A stretch of 64,000 bases of DNA, taken from the NCBI GenBank assembly GCA_038373865.1, contig JAXGGA010000031.1, positions 248,001-312,000 of the forward strand, read 5' to 3'. The DNA is from Uloborus plumipes (taxonomy: Eukaryota > Arthropoda > Arachnida > Araneae > Uloboridae). Each line of letters opens with the position of its first letter. Position 1 is the first letter of the stretch. This document shows positions 36,467-46,095 of this stretch, piece by piece. The notes beneath the pieces are model-generated. The model did not search any database. It was given only the letters and a program-made list of their open reading frames with translations, and was not told the origin of the DNA. The position numbers were made by a program, and so were the translations under genes.

Positions 36467-38201
36467 TCTCTACTAATACTAAAGCTGAAGGTTTGTCTTT
36501 CTGTCCTTCTGTCCGTCTGTCTGTCACGCGCGTAGCACCAAAACTGTTCGGTCGATTTTTATGCCACTTGGTATAAAATTAGTTTGTAGCATGTAGTTTT
36601 GCACTTCGAAGCGATTTTTCGACAATTCCATTTCGTTCTTTTTCTATTCGAATTCTTAGCAGAAATTCGATAAAATAGGGAAGAAATATTTCACACACAT
36701 TTTCAAGTCTTATGTCATTCGAAAGCTTGAAATTTTCTGCATAAAATGAAGATTTTTCGAAGTTTCTACGATTATCAGGAGAGCTGTAACAATTGTTTTT
36801 AGAATCCCGGAATTCAAGGCTTACCTTCAGTAAAGCAAGCCAAACGATTCTAAAATGGTTTTGCTCAAGAATAAAATTTGTTTGAAAAGATAGATGAAAT
36901 GAATTATTTTATCAACGGAAATCAACTTTTCATGTTGTTACCATGGTTACGTGTTCATACTTATTTTTGTTTCGTTATTTTTCCAGCATTGCCAGACGTA
37001 GTATTTTTGATACTACGGTAGTATTTTTTCGCCCCAAATAAGGAGCGTTGTATTTTTCTGGCAACCCTGTTTCCAATATACTATAAACTTAATTAAAAGA
37101 TTTGGCGGATTTTTTTTTTCATTTTCATAGATTTCGCATTTTAGCAACATTGATTTTGGCAACGTTTGGAAACAGTAGTATTTTGTAATATTTTTTTTAG
37201 AGGAGGCGTAGTATTTTTTTGTTTCAATTCTATGGCAACCCTGTCTTTTTCCCGATGAAAATGCTTTGGGACCTTACTTGGCGCGTTTTCGAAAAGTCAC
37301 CAACTGGCGCGTTTTTGCGTGTCTCGCGGAACTGAAAGCTCCGAGAGAAACTACGTAAAATAGTCAGGGTTACCACGCTTGGTACGCCTATCGCCCATTT
37401 AGCGAGAAAAGGGTATCTAAAGCACAGATTAACCAAATATCGTATCAATTGCGTTATTGCATCGTTCTTTTTAAAGTGTTTCATTTCGAAAAATGTATTG
37501 TTTTGTTTTTAAAACTAGGAAAGAAAACTTTCTTCTTCTTTTAAACTTTGGTAAGATTTCTGTTGGTTTCTGTGAGCAACAAAATTGTTCTTATTTTCTC
37601 TTTTGACTTATTTTTGTGCATCTCCCCTTGGGGTTGCATTCGAATGTTCCAAGGGGGTGTTATACTCTTTTTATGGAGTAAATCAGTGTTCATTTCAATG
37701 CAGACAAAAGTGGTATGAATTGGCACGACCACTTGGCGATATATTGCCAAGCTTTTGGTTGCCAAGTATTGCCGCCAATTTGGCGACATATAGCCAAGTT
37801 GGCGAAAATTTTTTTTTTCTTTTTTTATTTGGACCCAATTTGGCGCTATTTGCGATATTTTGCAAAAAATCCACTGAATGATGTTAAAATCGGCGATATT
37901 TAGGGGGTTAATCATTGTAAAACATTTTTTTTTTTGCATTGTTTCGTGGCAAACTAGGGATATAAATGTTTGAACTGTTATCTTGCTCACTCCAAGCACT
38001 ATTTTAGCACTTAAGGCATCTACTAAGAAATTTACACATAAAAATAAGTAGCGGGGGGTCCATACCAGATTTTTATATCATACTTTGAAGGAATTATAGT
38101 TGAATTGCAACTAAAATAGAGCATTTTTTCTGCTATATCAATTATTTTACAAATGAACTTTTAATTTTATACCACGGGCAAAGCCGTGCGGGTACCGCTA
38201 G
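36467..38201 (+). mobile_element. Second Helitron candidate (non-autonomous)
   Basis: The 5' end reads A|TCTCTACTAATACTAAAG and is followed by a CTGTC/CTTCTGTC-rich stretch typical of many arthropod repeats. The 3' end reads CACGGGCAAAGCCGTG (a perfect CACGG/CCGTG stem), CGGGTACCG, CTAG|T at 38198-38202. TC start, terminal hairpin, CTAG and A/T flanks fit the Helitron model, and the last bases resemble the 30748 element. No Rep or helicase coding sequence is visible in 1.73 kb. The interior may be a composite of older repeats. Confidence 0.55.
36998..37247 (+). repeat. Direct repeat GTAGTATTTTT ... GGCAACCCTG
   Basis: Two blocks (about 36998-37071 and 37170-37246) both run from GTAGTATTTT through GAGG/GAGC and GTAGTATTTTT or GTTGTATTTTT to GGCAACCCTG. 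They lie within the Helitron candidate, about 174 bp apart. No coding potential. It is probably an older dispersed repeat. Confidence 0.5.
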
Positions 38202-38530
38202 TAAATACTAAAGGCTAAACTATATTGTTTCATGTTCGTGTGTTCAAGTGTTTCAGTTGTTTGTATGTAAGTCTGAATAAAAGATAAAATTCACGTTCTT
38301 TGCAACTATAAAAGTAATATGTTTAGTACTACTAAAGGCTAAAATATATTACATAAACTTTATTACTATATTACATGTTGATGCATTATAAGGGCATCTA
38401 AGAGAGTATTTTTTAGTTTTTTAAAACTTATTTAAAGATTATTTTTAAATTTACTTCCTGAAGTAGTCCATATACCCCACATATATTTTGCAGTGCGTAA
38501 ACAAAAACGGAGTACATAATAAGGTTAGGT

Positions 38531-38724
38531 CAGGGACGTCATTTCAAGTTTTTTCGGGGGGGGGGGCGGCAGAGGGTAAAAACACAATACAATTTCACCA
38601 GAAAACTACAAAAACCACTCCCACTTATATGTAAATACATTGATTTCTAGGTCATTCATTTTCTAGTCACTGGGGGGGGGGGCAAATGAGCCCCCTGCCC
38701 CCCCCCCCCTAAATGACGGGCCTG
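38531..38724. mobile_element. 194-bp hAT-type MITE, target duplication GGTTAGGT
   Basis: The element starts CAGGGACGTCATTTCAAG and ends with the inverted form (reverse complement CAGGCCCGTCATTTAG). It is bounded by exact 8-bp direct repeats GGTTAGGT at 38523-38530 and 38725-38732. The interior holds long G- and C-runs. No protein. The 8-bp duplication and CAGGG tip support hAT. Confidence 0.85.
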
Positions 38725-38732
38725 GGTTAGGT

Positions 38733-39561
38733 GGGGTTATCTTCTCGAGCCAAAATTATAGTTTCTCTTTCAAACAGCAATCGCTAAATTTTGCCTGGTG
38801 GACTGCTTGAAATATTTAGCATTTGGAATTCCATCCATCTGCAAAAAGAGGAAAGTAAAGGTTCAATTTCAGTTAATAGCACTTTTTCATGAAATAGTAA
38901 GTACGAAAAAGGAAAAATATCCTTGTTTTATCGTAATGTCTCAAGGGCCACTGTGTCTTGTTGTGTCCACAAGGATCCTGTCTGTCTAGGTACAAGGATG
39001 TAGTTTTTGCCTTTTATGAAGCTAATGACTAAATAATTAAATAAGCACTCAAAGTCGTATTATGTCAGTCAGAAAACTCCATTATGTTCAGTTAGATATT
39101 CCATTCAATGAACAAAAAACTACGAGAGAAGCCATATAGGCCCTTTCCGTCTAAATAGAGTAATTTAAAACATAAAGGATTAAACACCAATAAGGTATTA
39201 AAAAATATATATTCATATAATCCGTCATTACTTTGTTTGGCATATCGGTTTCCATTCTGCATCCTACTTTACCCTTTAGTATAGGACCCAAAAGAATCAT
39301 CTTGAAAAGTTCATCACAATCAGCGAGAATATGAGGCTAGTTACAGTTTATTCTGGAATTTCCATTTCTTTATTTTAATAATTTACATATTAGTTGCTCT
39401 AATAGCTTGGCAGGAGATCTTCAAAACGTCATTTTCTTCGATTAGCTGAGTGAATTACGGCGGTAAACCTCATAACTGAAGAAAAAAAGTTTCATATTTT
39501 CCCATTTTTCTAAACGCTACTTAGTTTTGATTTACGAAACAATTTAAAAATTCATTATAGT
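38733..39561. other. No gene recognised
   Basis: Short frames without motifs. Sequence composition is ordinary for the window. Confidence 0.45.
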
Positions 39562-39669
39562 CCCAGGTAGCACAAAAAACGTTTAAACGTTTTATAAACG
39601 TTTTTAATCCGTTGTCACAACGTTAATAACCATTTTACAACCTTTAAGAAACGAAGTGTGCTACTAGGG
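39562..39669. mobile_element. 108-bp mini inverted-repeat element
   Basis: The left end CCCAGGTAGCACA and the right end (reverse complement CCCTAGTAGCACA) match at 11 of 13 positions. The core is rich in AAACGTTT palindromes (AAACGTTTAAACGTTTTATA). It is likely a very small MITE; no confident target duplication. Confidence 0.45.
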
Positions 39670-39679
39670 ATATGATGCC

Positions 39680-39850
39680 TAACCCTAGCAGAGACCTGGG
39701 GCTGATTTCCGGGTCGGTCATTGTTGACGCGGTAGTTAAACGCTTTAGTGCGTCAATAAAGTGAATAACAAGCGTGCCTGGAAACTAAGCACTAGGAGTT
39801 CCGCATTCGGCTAACCACCAAACCGAAACACGTGCTTTGTACCAAATAGC
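39680..39850 (-). repeat. GC-balanced segment, possible tRNA-derived SINE
   Basis: On the minus strand the segment begins CGTGTTTCGGTTTGGTGGTT and AGCCGAATGCGG, a shape reminiscent of a degenerate box A. It is clearly GC-richer than its surroundings. I do not see a convincing box B (GGTTCGANNCC), so this is only a suggestion. There is no ORF. Confidence 0.25.
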
Positions 39851-41141
39851 CTTTAGTCATAAAAACTGATATGAGTACAATAGGCGTTGGATAAATGAGA
39901 CATTACACTACAGAGTAAAGTTTATTCTATATTTGTTGCTTGATGCAGTAGAAAAAGTAGTGATTCATTTAATCATGAATCTCATCGTGAAATATTTCCT
40001 AAAGCACACACAATGATTTTATCCTTAGTTTTTCTAAACATACAACACATTTTAACTACAATAAAACAAAATCAGTAACATACACTAATTTGCTAATTGC
40101 TCTCTTTGAAAGAAATAATAATTCCATAATCTTACAATTATACTAAACACCTCTACAACTGTAAAAAAATAATAATAACGAATCATCTTTTTTATAACTT
40201 CCACTAAAAGAATCTAGACCTTTTGAAGTTCGATGAGCAAATCAATAAATCATTTAGCATACATTTCATCCAAGCGCTGCATCAGCCTGTTGATAACATT
40301 AGCCCCCACTTGGCATGCGAATCACGTCTACTCAGTGGCTGGGAAGCACCAGTCGGGATTGATACCTCCAGGGACATTAAATTAGATACTTTATTTCCCG
40401 AAGGTGGAAAGAAATGAAATTAACGTGTCCAATTATTATTAGCTTTTACGATATGTTCCCAAAAACTATGCCGAGGGCATAATAAAGTAAGGTTTTTAGT
40501 AATATCATTAAGTACGAAGAGCCTGGGTTCTTTTACGACGAATAAAGCCTTTTTGAAAATATGAAAGGGTATATTGCGGTGGATGATATGAGATTTCTCG
40601 CAATTGTTATGCAGTAAAAGGTTTCTCCTTAGCTCGTTGGCAACAGTTATACATTAAATGGACGTAATATAGTGTAAAGATTGTAAAATATGTATCTGTG
40701 TAGAAGTTATGACGCATATGTTGAGTTTTATGTCGATAAAATGTGTAAGGATGCTTCGTTATTACTATTCTGTTTTTTTTTTATCTTTGTTGTTTTAAGG
40801 CAGAATTGAACAACAAGAAAAGTGATGCTACATAGGTCGAATTTGAAAAAACAGAACGATCATGGTTAATTAATTTTGAACCCTGCAGAGCTTGCTCTAA
40901 TAGTAATTAAATCATTGCCACTTGGTATCACATTATGTATAATACACTAGATGGTAAAGAAACTACACGAAGGAAAAAAAATCAGATCTTTACCATCCGG
41001 TGAGTGGTGAGCACATAAAAATAAAACATCTAAAAACAAAAACCGAAAGGTGTTTAAAGTGGATCAATTTCACTTTAACAGTAATTTGATTTGCTTGCAC
41101 AAAACACCTTCTAAAGACAACAAATATGGTAGATAGTAAAA
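39851..41141. other. No gene recognised
   Basis: AT-rich. A frame at 40223-40417 covers a mildly GC-richer patch (40270-40400), but its product shows no family resemblance. No element ends are visible. Confidence 0.4.
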
Positions 41142-41905
41142 TGAGATACAACGTTCAAAAGCACAACTAAGATTAAAATATTAAAAGTTTTAAAAGGGGC
41201 AAACATGTTTCTGAGGCAAATAGCCTCCTTTTTCAGTACCCAGCAAGCAAATGGAGTAAAACAAGTAAGTTCATGGAGAGTTTAAGTTCGGAGTTGCATC
41301 AAAAACATGTTTGCCCCTTTTAACCCATCTATGCCCAAGTTTTTTTTAACAATTTTTTTTTCAATTTTTATCTGCTTAAAACTCTTACTTGGAATGGTTT
41401 ACATACATTTTAGGCTTAAAATAGTTCGCCGTTGCCATATTTATTAAGTTTTTTAACGTCCTGTTTATGGGATATTTTGCAGATATGTGAGCAAAATACG
41501 ACCTTATTTGACTTTACTTTTGTGAAGTAACATTACGGAAGGCATCTAAGATCAAGTTTAAGCAAATCTTTTTAATATAGTTTAGTTTTGTGAACAATAG
41601 GTTCGCAAAAAAAAACTTACTTTCTGTTGCTACCCGTGCTGGATCGTTGCTTGACTGATTTGTCTGAAAATAGCTGTCAATAAATAAACTCTGATGTCCA
41701 AATAATGGTTCTGACTGGTTTTCTCAAGAAGAAGGACTATTTAACTTGTGAAAAACAGCTTTAGTAAAATGACATACCCATTACAGGTTTTTGTATGCAG
41801 TAACTAACAAGCGTCCCGTTTTTAGGACACTGGGCATAAATGGGTTAAAACTTTTAATCTTATTTGTGCTTTTAAACGTTTTATCTCATTTTATCTCATT
41901 TACGC
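41142..41905. mobile_element. Foldback element interrupted by a piggyBac-like MITE
   Basis: The left arm (41142-41209; AAAATGAGATACAACGTT, AAAAGCACAACTAAGATTAA, AAAAGGGGCAAACATGTTT) is mirrored by a right arm split in two pieces. One piece is AAACATGTTTGCCCCTTTT at 41305-41323. The other starts at 41845 with TTAAAACTTTTAATCTTATT and continues through GTGCTTTTAAACGTTTTATC. When the 521-bp insert is removed the right arm is continuous and complementary to the left arm. The loop is about 90 bp. The original element was about 240 bp, non-coding. Confidence 0.75.
41324..41844. mobile_element. piggyBac-type MITE in a TTAA site
   Basis: The ends CCCATCTATGCCCA (left) and CCCATTTATGCCCA (right, reverse complement) are inverted repeats with one mismatch. 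Each is flanked by TTAA (41320-41323 and 41845-41848). CCC tips at a duplicated TTAA are diagnostic of piggyBac-like insertions. There is no transposase in the 521 bp. The insertion cuts the right arm of the surrounding foldback element. Confidence 0.85.
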
Positions 41906-44029
41906 ACAAAGCTATCGCTTTTTAAATATAGTAGATCTTTGTTTTATCGTACGAACAATGTCAAAAACTTCGATTCTACTTCCACACAATTCAATAAAGT
42001 CTTGAAACTTTCCAAGAAATACTATCTAAATACTGCTCTTTATTCCAGAAACGGACGTATCTTATACGAGTACTTCCGTTACTGAGAGAAAAATGGCATT
42101 TAAATAATGTTTCTGGAAATCCTCGAAGTTAAATGGCATTAAACAGAAGAAAAGTTTATGTTCTTCAAAAAGTGTATGCAACGAAACGACCATATAACGT
42201 AGGAGGAATTTTGTATGGTGTTTTGTGCAAAATTGATACGTCCACTGTCATCGAATTCTCCGCGCCCTTCCCATTCACGTTAATTAAAAGAGTGTTACAG
42301 AGTGTTCACTAGTTACGGGATAGGTTTCTTAAGCAATGGCAGGACCCTAGCAATGAGAATTGCACCCGGTAAAGAAGTCATTCAACTTTAAATTAAGCGG
42401 GTAAGATTTAAACTATTATTTTCATATCGCATGCTGCATTTTTGTATAATCCAGTTCATATTTCTATCCAGTTTAAATGACATGTGTTTATTATAACGAG
42501 CTCTACGTTGCTTCAAGTATTTTTTGGATGCAAGAAGCTCAATTTTCAATGCGAAAACGTTTGAACTGAAGCCCACCAAACACAGAAAAAATGAATAACT
42601 CTGTCTGCTATATTTTGCTCCAGACATTTTTGTCTGTTTGAACACTCTGATAAGAGACAAGTTATCAAAAATATTAAAGGATGCAGCGCATCAACCTCCC
42701 GTATTTAGAGAGGACTCTGCGTCTTGTGGTGGGGATACGATGTTGAAAGTGATATTGATGCATACAGTACAAGCCTACTCACAACAGTACAAGCCAAAGT
42801 AACAATAGCATGGCGCAGTGAGCATCGTCATGTGTCGCGGCAGAATAAATTGGTAATGGTAGTTTCTCAATTATACCACTCAGCAACAACTTCAAGCTAG
42901 GATCCAATTTGGCAGACAATTCGGTTTCAGGTAGAAAAAATTCATATTTGATTACCAAATTTTAGAGTCACAGGTACCGCATTAGAAACAAAAGCGCCTT
43001 ACAGACCACAGAATGGTACAACACTGAAAAATATGGCACAAGGGATAGCGTCCATCCGTTAATCTTCAAAGCATTTAGCACTTAAACCTGCAACTGCCCA
43101 TCAGTTTCCTAATGAAATTGCAAGAAAAATTCTGCAGTGATCTGTACACCATGAAAAATTTTTCCAAGTTATTTAAAAGGATTTTTTTTAATGTGATCTT
43201 ATTTTAATTGTATGTATAGGTGGAGCAGAATTTCATTTCAAAGTTCGTAAATTTTGAAAAAGAGTCTATTCTAAAAAGAAAAGTGCTTTGTAGATATTTT
43301 CCTGAGTCCAGAAAATAAAACAAAGGGAGAGGGAGAATATTCATTTCTTCAAAAATTCACGAATTTTGAAATTAAATATCTAATCACCTCCTACAGCTAA
43401 TATAAATACAAAAACATCGTTTTGAATGGGATTTAATTCCCTTTAATTAATCAATTTTATGATTTTCCTTGCAATTAAATAGCTTATGGCTTATTCTCAC
43501 AGAAACAGTCACTTTCATATCCTTGTTATAAGTTTTACAAATGTTTTATGACTCTCAGATATTTTTCTGTATATACTTCTTACAACAGAGTTTACCAAGA
43601 TATTTGAAGTAAAACTTCTATACTTTACATTAAATACATTTTAAGTAGCTTAAAAGTATCAAAATATAATACCCACCCTTGGTCCCATTGCAAGTACAAA
43701 CTATGCGAAAAGTATCTCGTAATAAACAACAATAAGTAAATAGTTTTAAGCTTTTTATCTTAAAATATTGAATACGTTTGAAAAACAAAACCATTGAAAA
43801 TGAAGTTTTCATTAAAATTTAGTCCTTTCAAGTATTATTAAGTCTGTGTTTAGTGAGTAGCGTTTGTAAGCTAAAAAAGACGTTTTTATGAGAACGAGAT
43901 ATGAAGAAAAGATATGAAACGTAAGCTGAAAAAACTCAGCGAAGTCCAAGATGGTGGCCCGAGTTCGCTCTACGTCCTACTATATTTTGATAGGTAAACT
44001 GGCAGAAATTAAACCCTCTAATTAAATTG
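41906..44029. other. No gene recognised
   Basis: The 42670-43080 part is somewhat less AT-rich than its flanks but has no long frame. The minus-strand frame at 42388-42660 shows no domain. No terminal repeats were found. Confidence 0.45.
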
Positions 44030-44075
44030 TAATTATCTACAAATATGTAATGTGATCACATACTTGTAGATAATT
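44030..44075. repeat. Imperfect palindrome beside the Tc1-like insertion
   Basis: TAATTATCTACAA and TTGTAGATAATTA face each other around a TGATCA centre. The word TGTAATTATCTA occurs again just beyond the far end of the transposon (45518). It may be the edge of an older element into which Tc1 inserted. Confidence 0.7.
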
Positions 44076-44093
44076 AATGTAATAGCAATAATA

Positions 44094-45512
44094 CACTGCT
44101 CGACATTGACAATGCAACACCAAGAAGGAGTGGTCAGAAATTGATGAAATTTGGTAAGAAGACAGAGACAGCATGGAACAATAAGTGATATTTATTTCAA
44201 AATAAATAAGCAAAATTTAGAGCGAGGACGGCGTCGGCTCAGTAAGAAGTAGGATCACCGCGGACAGCGATGCACGAAGAAACACGTCTAGGCATGGAGT
44301 CAATAAGCCTGCGGATGGTGTCCTGAGGGATGGCACTCCATTCCCTTTCAACCATTTGCCTCAGTTCGTCCTCTGAACGAAGCAGTGACAGGTTCTGCAA
44401 ACGGCGTCCAATCACGTCTCACACATATTCGATTGGTGACAAGTCAGGAGAGTATGGTGGCCAGGAAAGCATCTGTACACCTCGTAGAGCATGTTGGCTG
44501 ATTCGAGCACTGTCAGGCCGAGCGTTATATTGTTGAAAAATTGCATTTGGCAGACCCTGAAGGTAGGGGATTGCCACCGGCCGCAATACATTATCTACAT
44601 ATCGTTGGGCCGTCATAGTGCCCCGAATACGAACTAGAGGTGATACGGAATTGTATGCAATAGCGCCCCAAACCATTATGCCACGTTGTCGCGCTGTGGG
44701 GCGTTCCACAGTTACTGCCGGATTCGCTCTTTCTCCACGTCGACGCCACACACGTATGCGATGACTATCGCTGGACAAACAGAAGCGGGATTCATCTGAG
44801 AACACTATGGTTTGCCATTCTGCCATCCACGTCGCTCTGGTCCGGCACCATTCCAAACGTTGGAGTCTGTGCTGTGAGGTCAATATCAGTCTTCTTAGCG
44901 GCGCCGTGATTGCAGGCCACGTGCAACCAGTCGACGGGAAATGGTTCTGGTCGACACAGGAACATCCAGGAAACCTTTCACGTGCTGCAGAATCGACGTA
45001 CAAGTGACTTGCGGGTCCGCCACAGCTTGTCGGTGAATCCGTCTATCCAAGCGGTCTGACGTCACTCTGGCTGCACCTGCACTCCTCAATGTGGCTACAT
45101 TTCCTCTTTCCAACCATCTCCGACACAGCCGATGCACAGTACTTGCATCCATTTGGGTATCAGCTGCAATTTGACGTATGGACCAACTTCCCCTTCTCAG
45201 TCCGATCACCATACCCCTTGTAAAGTCGTCTATATGCTGGAAGTGTCTTCGTTGAGGACGGCGTGGCATTTCCTCCTATCACACGTATCCTTCGAGACAA
45301 AAACCAAATTTGTCCGATAATTAGTCTGGCAGAAAAACCAACATGAACATAGCCCACTTTTCAACTTCATTCTCTTATATCTTACTTCACGTGCGTCGGA
45401 GAGCTGCGCATTTCATATCATTTGCATAACTCAGTGACGTGCATCTACGGTAAAATTTGCATGAATTTCTGACCACTCTTTCTTGGTGTTGCATTTTCAA
45501 TGTCGAGCAGTG
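44094..45512 (-). mobile_element. Full-length Tc1-like transposon, 1.42 kb, TA target site
   Basis: The left terminal repeat CACTGCTCGACATTGACAAT, running on through GCAACACCAAGAAGGAGTGG, is repeated in inverted form at the right end with few mismatches over about 50 bp. TA flanks both ends (44092-44093 and 45513-45514). The single transposase gene fills most of the interior on the minus strand. Length, termini and TA duplication all fit a complete Tc1-like copy. The transposase carries several disabling changes, so any movement would need help in trans. Confidence 0.93.
44239..45269 (-). pseudogene. Tc1-like transposase, inactivated
   Basis: Length would be about 343 residues, normal for Tc1-like enzymes. 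It starts MPRRPQRRHFQHIDDF at 45269, with a helix-turn-helix region (SWSIRQIAADTQMDASTVHR, then a second domain to RRLVARGLQS). A one-base deletion near 44904 shifts the frame. The catalytic part then reads APLRRLILTSQHR, TIVFSDESRF (first Asp) and QQYNARPDSARI, where the family has QDNARPH, so the second catalytic Asp is Tyr. It ends SPDLSPIEYV (the Glu is kept), a TGA in place of the usual Trp, DVIGRRLQNL and the true stop at 44239. By my count 32 residues separate the second acid position and the Glu. It acts, when intact, by cut-and-paste transposition at TA sites. Three independent lesions make this copy dead. Confidence 0.92.
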
Positions 45513-45540
45513 TAAATGTAATTATCTAAATTAGTGCAGT

Positions 45541-45569
45541 AAAAGTATTAGTCTTGCACTAATACTTTT
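45541..45569. repeat. 12-bp stem hairpin next to the Tc1 end
   Basis: AAAAGTATTAGT and its exact reverse complement ACTAATACTTTT enclose the loop CTTGC. It lies about 30 bp from the right end of the Tc1-like copy. Function unknown; it may be part of an older AT-rich element. Confidence 0.7.
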
Positions 45570-45699
45570 TTACCCTAACAATAACGCTTTGATGTACAAC
45601 AAGCGTCAGTTGTTGGGGCACTTCTCAAGTTACCTAAGAATAACACATTGCCACTGTCACCGTAAAAGTCACTTTCCCAAATAAATATCAGTAAATAAC

Positions 45700-46090
45700 C
45701 CATATTCAATATTTACTGCCAGTCTCATCCCCCCAGCAGTTGCGATCTTTCCCCCAGCGCACTAAGGACGCCCTGAGTGGTGGTAATGCGGGAATAAATG
45801 CACAATGTCCTCGGCTATCCGTCAGCCGGAACTGTGCGGACATAAGGCCATCGACGGCACCTGGCGTCACTACCATAAAAGAGCGATATCCGGCAACGGT
45901 TACGGCCACTTCATCATCGTTGCCAACCTCCCACACTTAATGATCTCCTCTCTCTCTCTCTCTTTCATTCCCGGACTCCTCTTCTATCGGGAAACAAAAG
46001 GCAGTTTTGCGCCACGTGGAGTGGCGGAGGAAGTTTGTTTGGTGAAGGTCAAATGTATTCGCGGCAGTAGAAGGGTGGCCAGTGGAAAAT
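45700..46090. other. GC- and CpG-rich island, possible conserved regulatory block
   Basis: This 390-bp stretch changes abruptly to a GC-rich composition with many CpGs (GCCATCGACGGCACCTGGCG, GCGATATCCGGCAACGG), then (CT)n at 45949-45964. Overlapping open frames on both strands simply reflect the rarity of stops in GC-rich DNA; none shows protein family features or good splice sites. It does not match another part of the window. A conserved enhancer-like block is my preferred reading. Confidence 0.35.
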
Positions 46091-46095
46091 GCTAG

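Larger units (their letters stand above)
36384..38327 (+). repeat. Related sequences flank the 36.5-38.2 kb Helitron candidate
   Basis: The left flank (36384-36452) and right flank (38255-38327) share GTATGTAA(C/G)TCTGAATAA, GATAAAATTC(G/A)CG and TATAAAAGTAAT. A second small duplication, TACTAAAGGCTAAA, occurs at 38206 and 38330. The Helitron candidate therefore sits inside or beside a duplicated host sequence. Confidence 0.65.

Noticed and set aside
37541..37999. 152-codon minus-strand frame and overlapping plus-strand frames
   Set aside because: They arise from TTGGCGATAT/GCCAA repeat words and T-tracts inside a repeat; frames on both strands are open, and no domain is visible.
39680..39850. 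tRNA gene
   Set aside because: Only a weak box A-like word is present; no box B and no cloverleaf could be drawn.
44807..45320. Plus-strand frames over the Tc1-like element
   Set aside because: Antisense shadows of the transposase pseudogene.
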